A stretch of 64,000 nt of DNA, from NCBI RefSeq assembly GCF_047663525.1, contig NC_092607.1, positions 4,869,001 to 4,933,000 on the forward strand. Direction: 5' to 3'. The notes beneath the pieces are model-generated. The model searched no databases. It was not told the origin of the DNA and saw only the letters and a list, made by a program, of their open reading frames with translations. The translations under genes and the position numbers were made by a program. This document shows positions 37,086-49,440 of the stretch, one piece after another. The stretch is from Anas platyrhynchos (Eukaryota; Chordata; Aves; Anseriformes; Anatidae). How positions within the stretch are numbered: position 1 is the first letter of the stretch; each line of letters starts with the position of its first letter.

Positions 37086-39654
37086 TAGAATAAAGGTTTC
37101 CACGGTCTCTACAGTCAAGGCTACTTTCACATATGTAATGAGTTTTTTTCTCTGAGTAACGCATCCAGCAGAACACTTCATCTAGATGGCTTGCTGACTG
37201 CCCGTGTCCATAATTGTCCTTGCTGCTCTAAGCTTCCTGGATTGCTTGTGCCCAACCCTACCGCCTTTCCAGCAGATACTGGGGTGGCTGAAACGAAGTC
37301 TCTGTGGGGTAATGGAGTTTGCTATTGAGAGGCTTCTTCCAGCTATGTAAAGAAGCTTTCAGCTGCTTCCTATTCTTTTTGGGTGGTCTTTATCAGATAC
37401 ACACCGCTGTGTAACCTGTGTTGGTCTGTCCTCTTACACTTGGTCCATAAACTTCTGACTCAGTTCTCAGAGAATTAAAGCCTCATGGAAGTTGAAGATA
37501 ACAGGGCTAGCTGATATCCTAAGTTTGAAGTAGATACTACACCAGGTGATCAATGCACAGCATTCATTGATAGTGTGTTCTTTTTTTCTTTTGTTGGAAA
37601 TATTCTTTCAGGAAGATTTGTAAGATGGTTGAGTGGGGACTAGCAACCAGTTCTGTGCTAATGATGCTTTGCTGTCATTTAATGACAGGTAGGAGGTCAG
37701 GACTTACTTCACATTGCTGTTAGTGATGGATTGTCTGCAGAAATTGTGTTTGTCGAGGAATTTGTGTGCGCATATACATGTGTGTTTGGTTTTCTACAGA
37801 AAGACCTTGAGGTCTTGTGTTTCCTGGTTGTTGGAGCTCTAGGGAAGCCTAGTAAATATTATTAGGGGCTGCAGCTCCTGAGTTTCAGAAAACATCTCTA
37901 GGAAGATTTTCTGTTTGCAAAACCATTTCTGGAGAGCCTGATGCAAGCTCTGTTTAGCTCTGTTCAGCTTCCATTTAGACTCCAGAAGCTTTTTCGGCAC
38001 GTGAAATGGTGATTTCTCAAAGTGAATCAGGGAGGTGTCTAGGCACCAGCAGCTTGACCAGCTCTGAAAAATCCTGTCAGCTTTGCAGAGCCAGGAACCA
38101 GTGTGCTGAAGGGTAAGAGAAACAGGCTGGTGGCTTCCTAGTGCAGCATTTTCATTGATAGATCCCAACCATTTTTTCATCACTACTGAAAATACAACAA
38201 TTTGAGCAAGTTAACAATGTGTGAATTTGACTCGAAACGTGTTTTGAGTTGATAAAATATAAAAACTATATTTGGAATATGTTCTGTTAGATCTTCTGTT
38301 TTATTGATCCAAGAAGACTAGATCAAACACATCTAATAAAACCACTGGTGAAATTTCTCTACCTCCCTCCCATTCCCTGTGGTGCAATTGTGTTTTAGTG
38401 CTGCTTGTAGAAGAAAAGCTATGCCTAGTACCTGTCAACAGTATGTGTGAATCAGCAGCATTAATGCAGGGTGTTATTTCATATTCTTGTTCAGCTGTCA
38501 CTGTGCACAGTAAAGCTCTTTGTCAGGTACAGTTTAGCAGCTTCTATTCCTGAAGGCTGGTACAAGTATGATTTGTACTTTGGCCAAACTTAGGTGTTGC
38601 TCTGGTTTGAACTCTTCCTCAGGAACAGTTCTGAATAACCTTTGCAGTAAGATTTCAATTCTGCTTCAGAAGCTTTCCAGAATGGATTGAAGACTTTGAA
38701 ACGTGATCTTCAGTGTAGTAGCTGATTTTTTTTATAAAGAAAAGCATATTGTTAGCTTGCCTTGATTCCCTACTACTTTCTCAATTGATGTCTGATCCAT
38801 AGTGAAAGAAAGCACGCAGCTTTATTGCTTGCTTGCTTTATGTTGGCACATCTGCTGTAACTAAATCTTTTATCAGTTCTTTTTTTTTACCAGTTTCCTC
38901 ATTTTTGCCTAAATACAGACCTTCAATTCTACTGCAGTTCCCTCACAGCGGTTTTAGCTGGATGTAATGAATGATGAACAATAGCACTGAAGAGAGCACA
39001 GCATCTGTAGGTACTGTGGTTTGCAAGTCCCCTCCCTCCCTGATGCTGAACCCCCACGCATCGGTTTGCCATGGCATCCCACATCTGGCCTGCTGCGTCA
39101 TTTGACAGTAACACAACTACAACTTTTCCCATGTTGGTAGCTCTGCGCAGCAGATGTTACACAAGCAGGGTGAAATGCGAGCCACAGGCTTTCTGGGTTT
39201 GACGCACAGAATCCCGAAAGAAGCAGGAACAGATCACTGCACTGTTGCAATTAGAGAGACCTTCACTTGTGCAGCGGTGGAAGTACAAAGTGAGGAACAA
39301 AGGCAAGTTTCCTACTCAGTGGATGAAACTCAACAAGATTTGGTGGATGGATCAGCAGGGTGATGCATTTAACTGCACGTGTTCTTCCTGAAAGGTGCAC
39401 TGCTGAAGCTGTTAGGGAGCAGCAAGGAGCTCAGCTGCGGTCTTCTTTGGGCTTGTGTCCTCAGCCAGGCTGGTCAGACATAGGAAGTCTTGGGGCAGCC
39501 CCGCCTTCCAGTGCATCAGCTGCTTCCCTCAGTCTTGTTTGCAGGCTCATTTTGAAAGGCAAAAATAAAAGGAGACGTGAGATATCAAACAGTGCATAAA
39601 GGAAGTCTGGTTTGGAAAAGCGGGGAAGTGTGTGTGATAGTCAGAGGAATGTGG
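37086..39654. other. Intergenic spacer, no gene recognised
   Basis: No transposon or exon identified. Open frames on the minus strand (37839-38183) and plus strand (39154-39363, 39360-39599) have no family resemblance. Confidence 0.6.
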
Positions 39655-39780
39655 CACCAGGAATAGATCTCTGAAGAAGAGAAGCCTCTGGGGTGACCTT
39701 ATTGCAGCTTTTCAATACTTAAAAGGGGTTTATTTAAAAAAAAAAAAAAAAAGTGAGAGAGGGACTAACTTCCTGCTCAG
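39655..39780 (+). mobile_element. CR1 ORF2 C-terminal fragment, plus strand
   Basis: GAGAAGCCTCTGGGGTGACC, TTATTGCAGCTTTTCAATAC and TTAAAAGGGGTTTATTTAA correspond to the CR1 block RLRGDLIAAFQYLKG. It is interrupted by a run of 17 A (39736-39752). Short and diverged. Confidence 0.6.
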
Positions 39781-39824
39781 TCAGGTATTGACAGAAAAAG
39801 ATAATGATCAAAACCAAAACATAC

Positions 39825-39858
<34 letters not shown>
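39736..39858 (+). repeat. Two long poly-A runs
   Basis: Seventeen A at 39736-39752 and twenty-five A at 39834-39858, separated by A-rich sequence. They follow a CR1 fragment but are not part of a normal CR1 end, which lacks poly-A. Expanded simple repeats are the simplest reading. Confidence 0.9.
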
Positions 39859-41924
39859 GGTAGTGTTAAAATAAACCCAGTTACTACACTTGGAAAACTT
39901 CAGTTTGCTTTTTAGTGCCTTAAGTAATTTCTACTGGCAGTGCCTTTTGTGTGGTTGGGCTGTCCTGGGACAGCAAGGAGCTGCATGGGCAGCCTGCCCC
40001 TGCCGGCTGACTGAACCTGGTGGTAAAATGAAATGAAACGGTGGTAAAATGAAATGATGACGGATTGTACTCCTAGCTTTTAGACAGGTCTGTGACTTGG
40101 CCAGGAAGAACAAGAACATGCTTCCTTAAACGCCTGTCAGATTCATTTTCTGTGAATACTTTTCCTATTGCTACCACTGAAAATACTATTCTCTTTTAAA
40201 TATCACAATGCTTGCCTCTAATTCTCCCTTCAATATTGAGTCAGAAGCAATGTGAAAGAACAGGCTGAATGTTTTTCTCCGCTTGTTTCAACCTGATAAA
40301 TTAGTTTCTATGATTAGGGAAAAAAAAAAAAAGGCAGCTGACTTTCAGTACAGACTAGCAAGGTCCTACTCTTTTTTTTTTTTTTTGTGTGCGGTTTAGA
40401 TCTTTGATATTCTGTGAAATGGAGATTGATGGAGCTATATAGAGATAGCAGTGATCCGTATTTCCTAAGGCAAATGCTAAGGATCACTGGGAACAAAGAA
40501 TGGGCAAATGGAAGTTACACTGACTGCATGATTCATGTCTGAGCCTGTTTTCATAACAGTGGTTCTTCTTGAAGATGATCTGAAGTTTCTCAGAGGCCAA
40601 ATGTGTTTTTTAACCTTTAGGTATTTTTTGTTAGGATAAATCAGATGTAGTAAGTGTACATCGTAAAGCCCCAGTAGTTCTTTCAGTAGCACTGTTTGCC
40701 ACGGAACAACTTTGCACAACTGTAGGAAGTATCAATTACAGTTAAGTATTTTTTCCCTTCCTTTAAGTCACTAACCATTTGTGACTGCTTGTGGTTTGCA
40801 GGCCAAGTAAGGAAAAAAAAGTCCTGCCCACCTGTTTAAAAAAAAATATTAATAAAAGGAAAAATACTTCCAGAAGGAAGAATACTTCCAAGGTAAAGCC
40901 ATAAAGCACTTACAATTCTGCAGCATCCTTTTGAACTGAATGGGGGCCTGACATCCCTTCTGCTTGTCTGATTCCCTGAAACTCTGTAGAAAGTCAATTC
41001 AACTCTTACGGATGTTTAGGAAGTCTGTAGCAAAGTTTCCAAAGCTTTGTCACATTCTGCAGAGTCTAGAGATACTTCTCAGCAAACTGTTAGTTTTCTG
41101 CAGCGCTCTGGTTTTGGTTTCATCAATTGGGAAATCTTCTCTGTAACAGAATACTAAATGGGCCTTATGTTCAAAGCCATGTGGTCTCTTTCCCTGATAG
41201 AAAAACAGTATTTTTGAAGTAAATGAAACAGCATTTTAGTTGCGTTATTTATGTGTGCATATTGGAAGCACCTTCAAATCCTCAGTAATGAGTCTGGTAC
41301 ACAGAATTTTGTTTTGAGTGTGTGCTTATTGCAGGTATCTGCTTTGCATTGTTAATGCAATTTTTACTCAAAACAGACAGGTGCTGGTCCTGGTTTTCTT
41401 CCCCTCCAAAATCGCTTCCTATATGTGTTTGTTTTTTAACAGAGAAATTCAAACTTTTTCATCCTTTTTGGAAATTAAATCCTTTGTCTGGGATGCTATC
41501 TGCTGTTGTGGTGTCATTTTGTAGATGAAGTGACATCTGGCCAAATGCTTGCACTGGGGGGAAAAAAGCAGTAATAATGGAGGGACACTGAACAAGTTGA
41601 AAAAGAATAAAGGGAAGTAAACATCTGATACGCTCATTTAGTGCTGCAAATATTTACTTCCTAAATGGAGAAGTTGCTATGAAATATCCATGTGTGAATG
41701 ATCTACTAAAGTCTTTTCATGGATTTAACTTTTTTAATGTCACACTTGTTATGGAACATAAGGAAGAGAGATTCTGTATTTCCATGGTTGATTTCTGACC
41801 ATTACTGTTTTAATTTGTATAACGCTGTTTTTTACCTGTCTGAGGCAGCTGCACAGAGTGAAGATCTCCAGGGATGCAAAGGGGCCCGAACCGGACCACT
41901 GGGGTGGATACGTAGCCAGGGGGC
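39859..41924. other. Intergenic spacer, no gene recognised
   Basis: Unique sequence. A 21-bp direct duplication (GGTGGTAAAATGAAATGAAA unit, 40019-40060) and A and T runs near 40320 and 40372 are the only notable structures. Confidence 0.6.
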
Positions 41925-42010
41925 GGCATCCCTGCCCATGGTGTGGGGATTGATTGGAACTAGATGGTCTTTAAGATCCCTTCCAACCCAAACCATTCTA
42001 TGATATTTTT
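41925..42010 (+). mobile_element. CR1 LINE 3'-end fragment, plus strand
   Basis: GATTGGAACTAGATGGTCTT then TAAGATCCCTTCCAACCCAA and CCATTCTATGATATT is the typical CR1 3' terminus. Only about 80 bp are recognisable; the GC-rich sequence just before it (41845-41925) may be more of the same element. Confidence 0.8.
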
Positions 42011-42894
42011 GTCTTTTCCTGCCTTTATCTGTATTAAATGAATGCCATGTGTGAAGTGTGTTACGACACTATTACAGCCACTTCAGGGCTCCTGTATTTC
42101 AGGCCAGGATTTCATCATCTCAGAGGATTTCCTGGACAGAAATACATGTGTGTATGTCATGCAGCAATTGTATATACTTTTCTCATTTTATTGAGAAATC
42201 TTGCAGAAATGTTGAAAACCTACCTTTTCTTCTGGGAGATGTGAGAGAGGGACTTGTTCAGATGGCCAGCATATGGCTGTCATCTGAGAAGGCTGCCAAT
42301 AAAATCTGTTACCTCAGAAAGTGATCTGCAGGCATAACAAATTTAAGAAGGGTGCTTTGAGAGTGATTAATTGCTCTTTGGGGTAGCTTAGTGTTTCTCT
42401 ATGGCCTTGTGATGCTGTTCCAGTTGGGGACAGTCTCCTATGGGTCCCATATCACATCTGCCAGCCTTAAGTGGCTGCCTCTGGTACCCTCGTGTCTAAG
42501 ATGGCACTGGGCACTTACACTGCTGAAGAGCTCCTTTTGGGGGAAGTCTGTTACTGAGGTGGGAGAAGGTAGAGGGGACAAATGTTCACATCCCTCCCCT
42601 TAGTTCCTTCAAAGTGCAAGGACCTGTAATGGTGGCATCAGTTGCTGCAGGTGGGAAGCTGGTGTGGGGGGGTTGGTGGTCCCTGGCACTCTGGGCAGGG
42701 CCATTGGCATGAGAAAGGCTGGCATGCCATCACTGTCAGCAGGGGCTGCATCCCCCATGGCCTTCCCACAGAGAGCATCCTCCAGGTAACTGCAAGTAGG
42801 GAAAGAAAGAGGCAAGCCCAGGTCATCAATGGTTGTCTCCAAGATTGGCGCCTCCATGGAACTTTTATAATCATGGAAGAATCTTCAAGATGAG
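42011..42894. other. Intergenic spacer, no gene recognised
   Basis: 42600-42890 is GC-rich with open frames on both strands and directly precedes a CR1-type fragment; it may be an unrecognised part of that element. No exon seen. Confidence 0.5.
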
Positions 42895-43257
42895 GTCTTC
42901 TGAGGTCCAGTGGGGCTCACCCTGGAGTACTGAAGGAATCAGTGGACATCATAATTGGACCCTTCTAAAACCTTTACTAAGCCAACACTTTACTAAAGAT
43001 TGTGGGAGTCTGGAGAGGCCCCTGCTCACTGGAAGCTGGCCAATGTTATACCTATAGATAGGGGTAGGGGTATGAGAGAAGACCTGAGAAACCACAGACC
43101 TACTAGTCTAACCTCAGTCCTTGGAAAAGTAATGGAGAAGGTTGGTTGTCCTGGGGGATATTGAAAGGCAGTTAAAGAACAAAGCTATAATAAAGGCATA
43201 GTCAATGGATTCATTCAAGGAAAGCCCTTCCTTAGTTATCTGACATCCTTCTATAAT
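42895..43257 (+). mobile_element. CR1-type LINE reverse-transcriptase fragment, plus strand
   Basis: Translation in shifting frames gives HWKLANVI, then a degenerate NHRPTSLTSVLGKVMEK and GFIQGKPFLSYLTSFYN, matching the conserved CR1 block around NYRPVSLTSVPGK and HGF-GKSCLTNL. It ends exactly where the minus-strand CR1 starts, suggesting that the latter inserted into it. Confidence 0.65.
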
Positions 43258-43975
43258 GAAGAATGGCTGAGGTGGGAAGGGACCCCTATAGATCACCCAG
43301 TCCACCCCCCTGCCAAGCAGAATCCCCCAGAGCACCCTGCACAGGAAGGCATTCAGGTGAGGGTTGAATATTTCCAGTGAAGGAGACCCCACAACCTCTC
43401 TGGGCAGCCTGTCCCAGTGCTCTGTCACCCTCTCAGTACAGAAGTGCCCCCTCATATTGAGCCCTAGCCTCCTGTGCTTCAGTTTGTGCCCATTGCCTCT
43501 TGTCCTGCCGCTGGGCACAACTGAAAAGAGACCAGCTCCATCCTCTTGACACCCTCCCCTCAGATATTCATATACATTAATAAGGTTTCCCCTCAGTCTT
43601 CTATTTTCCAGGCTAAACAGGCCTAGTTCTCTTTCAGCCTGTCCTCATATGACAGGTGCTCCAGTCCTCTGATCATCTTCATAGCCCTCCTCTGAACTAG
43701 TTCCAGGAGCTCCATGTCCCTCCTGTGCTGGGGAGCCCAGAACTGGACACAATGCTCCAGGTGTGTCCTCACCTGGGCTGAGCAGAGGGGCAGGATCACC
43801 TCCCTTGACCTGCTGGCAGCACTCTTCCGAATGCACCCCAGGAAACACTGGCCTTTTTGGCCACAAGGGCACGTTGCTAGCTCATGGTCAGCCTGCTGTC
43901 CACCAGGACTCCCAGGTCCCTTTCTGCAGAGCTGCTCTCTGTCAGGTTGGTCCCCAGCCTGTATTGTTTGGTGTT
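43258..43975 (-). mobile_element. CR1 LINE, 3' part, minus strand
   Basis: AATGGCTGAGGTGGGAAGGG, then GGAGACCCCACAACCTCTCT, GGCAGCCTGTCCCAGTGCTC and CCTCCTGTGCTTCAGTTTGT are reverse-complement CR1. A minus-strand frame at 43623-44090 still reads as the ORF2 C-terminal region ([40 protein letters not shown]). It is 5'-truncated near 43975. Confidence 0.9.
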
Positions 43976-44050
43976 GGTGGGGCCTCACCTTGAATACTGT
44001 GTCGTTTTGGGCTCCACAGTTTCTCTCTTTGTGAGAAGATCCTAAAGACT
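43976..44050 (+). mobile_element. Short CR1-type fragment, plus strand
   Basis: GGGGCCTCACCTTGAATACT, then GTGTCGTTTTGGGCTCC translates to VGPHLEYCVVLGS, like the PHLEYCVQFWGP block of CR1 ORF2. It could be the far side of the plus-strand copy interrupted at 43258, with most of the intervening ORF deleted. Confidence 0.5.
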
Positions 44051-45889
44051 GACACGGGGAGTTGTTTGTTTTCCTCCTGTGGTCGCCCACATGCTTTCAG
44101 TTTCCCAAGTGAGTTCCTGAGGAGTTTGGAGCTGATGTAGTCATTAAGATGTTAATTCTACCATTATTTTTTTTTTTATCCACCAGGGTAAAGTTGGGTT
44201 TTCTCATCTTTGAGTGTGACTATAAGCAATCAGGTTGGGATTTTGGATGGGGAAAATAAAGTATTTGTTTAAACTTCCACAAGACAGGCAATATTTGGAA
44301 AAGCCAGTAATGATTTATTTGTCCTTAATGCTACTAAGCCGTAATCGAGGAAAAATTTCTATTAGTCTTTAGGAGAGAGATGTCTCTGTCTTGCAGCATT
44401 ACTGGGTATGTCTCTAACCTTGAATTCTGGTAAGTTTTCAGACTTATTTTGGCATGTGACAACTAAAAATTAAACACTTCATCTTTGTCATGCATATGTT
44501 TTATCGTATGTGTGCTGATGACATTTCCCTTAGGGCACTCTTGTACTTACAAACTCATAAGTATAAATATCTGTTCAAAGTAAATACAGGAAGCATAGAG
44601 CAGTTGTACACATTTTACTGATTTCTGTACCCTAGCAATACCTCATGCAATGTGATCTTTAGCTAGATAAGTAAAGCCACTAAGACTAACAACAATTTTA
44701 GAATGCTTGCTTATATATATTATTTGGTGTGATAGATGAATGGCAGAGAAAGCACAATCTCTAATCAATTATGGTTAAAATAAAATAAAGGCTTATTACT
44801 AAATGGAATTGGTCAAAATGCACTATGTATAAATGCTAGATTAAAAGTATGTGCCTATGTGTCTAAAAACAAAGACCTTATTCTCATATGAAAAAATAAT
44901 TTCTTTCATTGCAGATACACACAGCCTTGGACTTTGCTTGTTCAGCTTCAATGTCTCTAGCTCCTCGCTGTGGGTCTCAGCACTTTCTGTTTCTTTAGCT
45001 GACAGCCAAGCATGGAAGCTGCTGTCGAGATGACAGCACAAGCTGTTTGATTTCTGGCTCTCCCTCCTTCCATTTTTCTCTGCTGCTCCCCTCCTTCCTG
45101 CTAAAGTACGATATTTATGACCAGCTGGATTTTCTGATAAGACAAGGATATTTTTCCCGTGGTCGAAATGGTGTGATTACTGATATCATTTTAGTATCAA
45201 CTTAAGATGCTTTCTTATGAAAGTTTTGAAACAAATTGTCAGGATTTACAGCTTCCCTAGTAAAAGAAGGGGCCAGATTCTGTTTCTTAAGCCCATCATA
45301 ATGTATTCCTTCTTATCCTCTTAACCACAGCTTGTGGATTCCTGAGCCAAGATATCTGATTAAAAGAAATAGTTATGTACATTTAAAAGAATTCAAGCTT
45401 GTGCCATATATGACAGCTGATATATTTTATAAAAGATGAGGAACACAATGGCATCCTGTTATCGTTTAGGCTCTTAGATTAATCTCTCTGTCTACTGTAT
45501 CTCTCTCTAAGAAGGTGAATAGACATTTCTGTGAACACCTGGCCTATATTTAAAGCTCTGGGATTTGGACTGATTTTAGAAGGAAAAAGTATGTATGGCT
45601 TGAACCACTTTAGAGAGTATTTGTCACCTGTATTTTCTTTTCCTTCCTAAAAGATTTTGTACCCCTAGCTATACTTAGAAATAAATCAGTAGAGAATTTT
45701 CCTCCAAATAAGACCTGCACAGAGCATTAGAAAATTCAGGTTTGGGGTTAGGAATTAATCATTAAGAAATATCTTCCTGGGAAAGCAAAAGTGTGTTGGC
45801 AGGAACCTTGCTGCAGTCCTCTTGCAGGCAAGCAGTGAACACAAAAGATTTGAGTTTAGCCCTGGGGGTGACTGGCTATTACGTGGGAG
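44051..45889. other. Intergenic spacer, no gene recognised
   Basis: AT-rich unique sequence between two CR1 clusters. No exon, RNA gene or transposon recognised. Confidence 0.6.
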
Positions 45890-48115
45890 GAAGGGAAAAG
45901 ACTAAAATCAAGTAAGGCTCACAGGATGAAAAAGGAGTGTATAGGAGTGGGGGAGGAAGAACAACAGAGAATTTTAAAGCAAGAGAACTGGAGTCTGGCA
46001 GATGTGAGAAACAGCAGGATCTCAGATACACCTTCAGGAGATGGGGCATGCTGACACCAGTTGGGACACAACTGACCAAGTGGGGCAGCAAGCTGGCTGG
46101 CCTTACCAGCAGAGCTTTAAACTGGATTCAGCAGGGGAAGGGGATGCACTTCTGAGTGACAGAAAAGAACCAGAGAACCCTGTCATTTTAGGAAGCAGCA
46201 GGGAAATACCTGTGGATTGTCCCAAAGGAATTAGGGAGGGCTCCTCTAAAAAGGTCATGTGGCTGATAGCCCACCTGAAGTGCCTTTACACCGATGCAGG
46301 CAGCACAGGGAATGAGGAGGAAGAGTTGGAAACCACAGTAAAATTAGAAAGCTGTGACCTAATTGCTATCATGGAAATGGGACAAATCATGCAACTGGAC
46401 ACGCTACAGTAGACGGCTACAAGCTTTTCAGAAGAGAGGCAGGGAAGGAGGGGTAGGGGTGTTGCCCTCTGTGTTAAGAAATGGATAGGTTGCTGTAGCA
46501 GTTTAACCCGGCCGGCAGCTAAACACCACAGAGCTGTTCGCTCACCCTCCCACCTCTCTCTCTGGGATGGGGGAGAGAAACAGGAAAGTGAAGCCTGTGA
46601 GTTGAGATAAAGACAGTTTATTAAGACAGGAAAATAGTAACAATAATAATAATAACAATAATGATGATAATAGTACTACTACTAATCATGTGTACAAACA
46701 AGTGATGCACAATGCGATTGCTCACCACCCGCTGACCGATGCCCAGCCTAACCCCGAGCAGTCCAGCCCCCCTCCCCTGGCTAGCCACGCCTATATATTG
46801 TTTAGCGTGACCCCAGATGGGATGGAATACCCCTGTGGCTAGTTTGGGTCACCTGTCCTGGGTCTGTCCCCTCCCAGCTCTTACTGCACCCCCAGCCTGC
46901 CCGTTGGCAGGACAGAGCAAGAAGCTGAGACGTCCTTGGCTTGGTGTAAGCACTGCTCTGCAACAATTAAAACCATCAGGGTGTTATCAGCACTCTTCAC
47001 ATCCTAAGCCAAAACATAGCATTCTACCAGCTACTAGGAAGAAAATTAACTCTGTCCTAACTGAAACCAGGACAATGGCAAAGGGTTGCCTCTGAGAAAC
47101 TGGTTGACAGCATGTAGGTGGAAATTAAGGAGTGGATCAATAAAGGACACCTCGTGGCTGGGGTCTGCTCCAGGCCACCTGATCAAGAAGAAGCTGTTGA
47201 TGAGGCCTTCTTGCTTCAACTACACGAAGCATCATGCTTGCACACTCATCCTGATGGGGGATTTCAACCATCTGGATATCTGCTGGAAAAGGTACGCAGC
47301 GGGCTGTACGCAATCCAGGAGATTCCTGGAGTGCATCAAGGATAACTTCCTGGTCCAGGTGTCAGATAAACCAAGCAGAGGAGAAGTGTTACTGGGCCTG
47401 GTGCTCACCAGTGCAGATGAACTCATTAAAGAGGTTAAGATCAGAGGCAGCCTGGGCTGCAGCAACTGCACCCTGGTTGAGTTCATGATCTCGAGGAATG
47501 CGGGCATGGCAAAGAGCAGTCAGGACCCTGAACCTCTGAAGAGTAAACTTCTAGATTTTTAAAGAATTAGTAGATGAAATCTCCTGGGACACTGGGGCAG
47601 AGTAACTGATCAGTGCTGGCAATTCTTTAAGGAGTGTTCTTGGAGTGTAAGAGCTCTCCCTATCCCCATGTGTAAGAAATCAAGCAGGGAAGGCAGGAAA
47701 CTGACGTGGCTGAGCAAAGACTTGCTGGTCAAACAGGGGTATAAGGAAATTAACAGGCAGTGGAATTGGAGAGATGCGGATTTGGGTGGACCATCCAGTA
47801 GATAAAGAATTGACTGTAGAGATAGGACAAGGGGTAATTGCTTTAAGCTAAAAGAAGGTAGGTTTAGAATAGATGTGAGGAAGAAATTCTTTACTCTGAG
47901 AGTGGTGGGATACTGAAACAGGTTACCCAGAGAAGCTGTGGATGCCCCATGCTTGGAAGTGTTTGAGGCCAGGCTGGATGGGGCTGTGGGCAGGCTGGGC
48001 TGGTGGAAGGTGTCCCTGCACATGGGGGTGGGGGGTGGAATTAGATGATCCTTGATGATACTTTCCAACCCAAACAATTCTATGATCCAAACAATTCTAT
48101 GATTCTGTGAAGAGT
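45890..48115 (+). mobile_element. CR1 LINE with ORF2 5' part and 3' end, split by an LTR and internally deleted
   Basis: Before the LTR (46494-47074), a frame at 46041-46412 resembles the CR1 ORF2 beginning (LKCLYTDAGSTGNEEEELE). After it, 47118-47562 reads as endonuclease domain (LMGDFNHLDICWKRY, then SRRFLECIKDNFLVQVSDKP). At about 47815 the sequence jumps to the extreme 3' end (GGAAGAAATTCTTTACTCTG; CTTGGAAGTGTTTGAGGCCA; AATTCTATGATTCTGTGA), so most of the reverse-transcriptase region is deleted. The 5' limit is approximate. The copy is dead: stops, frameshifts, insertion and deletion. Confidence 0.88.
46494..47074 (-). mobile_element. Solo LTR of the same broad avian family, inserted in a CR1
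   Basis: On the plus strand it runs TGTAGCAGTTTAACCCGGCC, GTTGAGATAAAGACAGTTTA, an (AAT)n-like stretch, GATTGCTCACCACCCGCTGA, CCCTGTGGCTAGTTTGGGTC, AGCATTCTACCAGCTACTAG and CTGAAACCAGGACA. This is the reverse complement of the TGTCCTGG...TACA layout of common bird LTRs. CR1 ORF2 sequence lies on both sides, so it inserted into that CR1. No clear target-site duplication was found. Confidence 0.85.
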
Positions 48116-49440
48116 CTTCAGTGTTGGACACTGGTCTGCTTCCTCCTTGCTCTCCAAGACCTACACCTCTCTCCTAGTTTAACCAAGAAGGGTTCTCCTA
48201 TTATGTCATCTTGGATAAATCACGATTAAGCAAAGAGCTTCAAGATCAAGAGGAAGATATCTTGTTTCTAGCCACCTGTTTGCTACTGCTGCCGCCTTGA
48301 GCTTCATCCATACCTTCAAAGCTGTTTCTGAACCCTCAAAGGTTGACGTAACATTAGGTAATTTTTCTCCTATGGTTGCTGGTTGCATGCAGCATGTGGA
48401 GATTACCACCTAAATTCATTCCTGGGGTAGCTGCTGGGAGCTGAACATAAAGGGAATGAATGTGTGGACTCAGAAGAGAAATTGATTGCTTTTAAATGGT
48501 TTTCAAGATACACATGTGGGCAACACATTTTTTGTTTATCTTTCCTTTCTTCCTCAAAGTCCTGGTTATTTGTCCCTGCTTTTGTATTCTAAGTGAAGTG
48601 ATATGAACTTTGTCTCTGGAAGCAGGAGACTGGTGTAAGGACTTTTTTCCTTTAGCTGCAAGTGGGGAAATATTCTGATTTTTAACTCATGAGTCACAGG
48701 TACATAAAGGGTTTGAATATGTGTAGGTTATACACCTTGGACATACTGGTTACTGGTAGAATGACTAAAAACTCTGGAGGTGGATGTACTGATACTGATG
48801 CTCAGCTGGGGATGATTAAAAATGCCTTATTATTTTTTGTACATCTTTTTATGTAGAGTAACCTACATAGATTTGAGTCCTGATTTTTGCTGAATGTGTG
48901 AGGAAGGAGTTGACCCTGAAATCTGCATTTTCAGCATTATGTTTTGGCTCTGTTGGAAGCTGGTGTTCTGCTGTCATTGTGGGCAAACCCAAGCTCTGGT
49001 CCCTCACTGGATTAACCAGCCCTATTTCAGTGTGACTGTGTGCTGTTGGTGCAGGTTTTGCAGTGCTGGTTAGACTGTACTGAATTCTTTGGTTAACAGA
49101 ACCCTTCAAAAACAAACAAAAAATCCCACTAATCAATCAAATAACCCTAAAACAAAACAAAACCAAGAACCCAGAATTCTTCTTAAATGCAGGTTAGTTT
49201 TGCTAAAAATGCTTGTTTAAGGCCTATTTATCTCCCTGTTTATCTACTCACTAAAAAGCCATCTTGTTTATGACAGAATTCTCCACATGAAGAAAACTAC
49301 CATTGTCCACTGAAGAGGAGCAAATCCAACCTACCAGCTTCAAAGCTCTCTAGTTAAATTGCTATGCACACTAGACAGTTTGACATATACATTTGAGAAG
49401 CTAATGAAAGACAGAAGCCGTAATGTGTTCCTGATTTGGT
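48116..49440. other. Spacer containing the presumed ASIP 3' untranslated region
   Basis: Unique sequence between a CR1 3' end and the ASIP stop codon. The part nearest 49440 should be ASIP 3' UTR, but its length is not fixed because no strong polyadenylation signal is visible. Confidence 0.55.
49227..49244 (-). terminator. ASIP: Weak candidate polyadenylation signals for ASIP (two GATAAA)
   Basis: No AATAAA or ATTAAA is seen on the minus strand in the first several hundred bases after the ASIP stop. Two copies of the rare variant GATAAA occur about 200 bp beyond it (plus-strand TTTATC at 49227-49232 and 49239-49244). Low-confidence call. Confidence 0.25.

Noticed and set aside
47086..47562. 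158-codon plus-strand frame as a host gene
   Set aside because: It is the CR1 endonuclease domain (LMGDFNHLDICW), part of a dead LINE.
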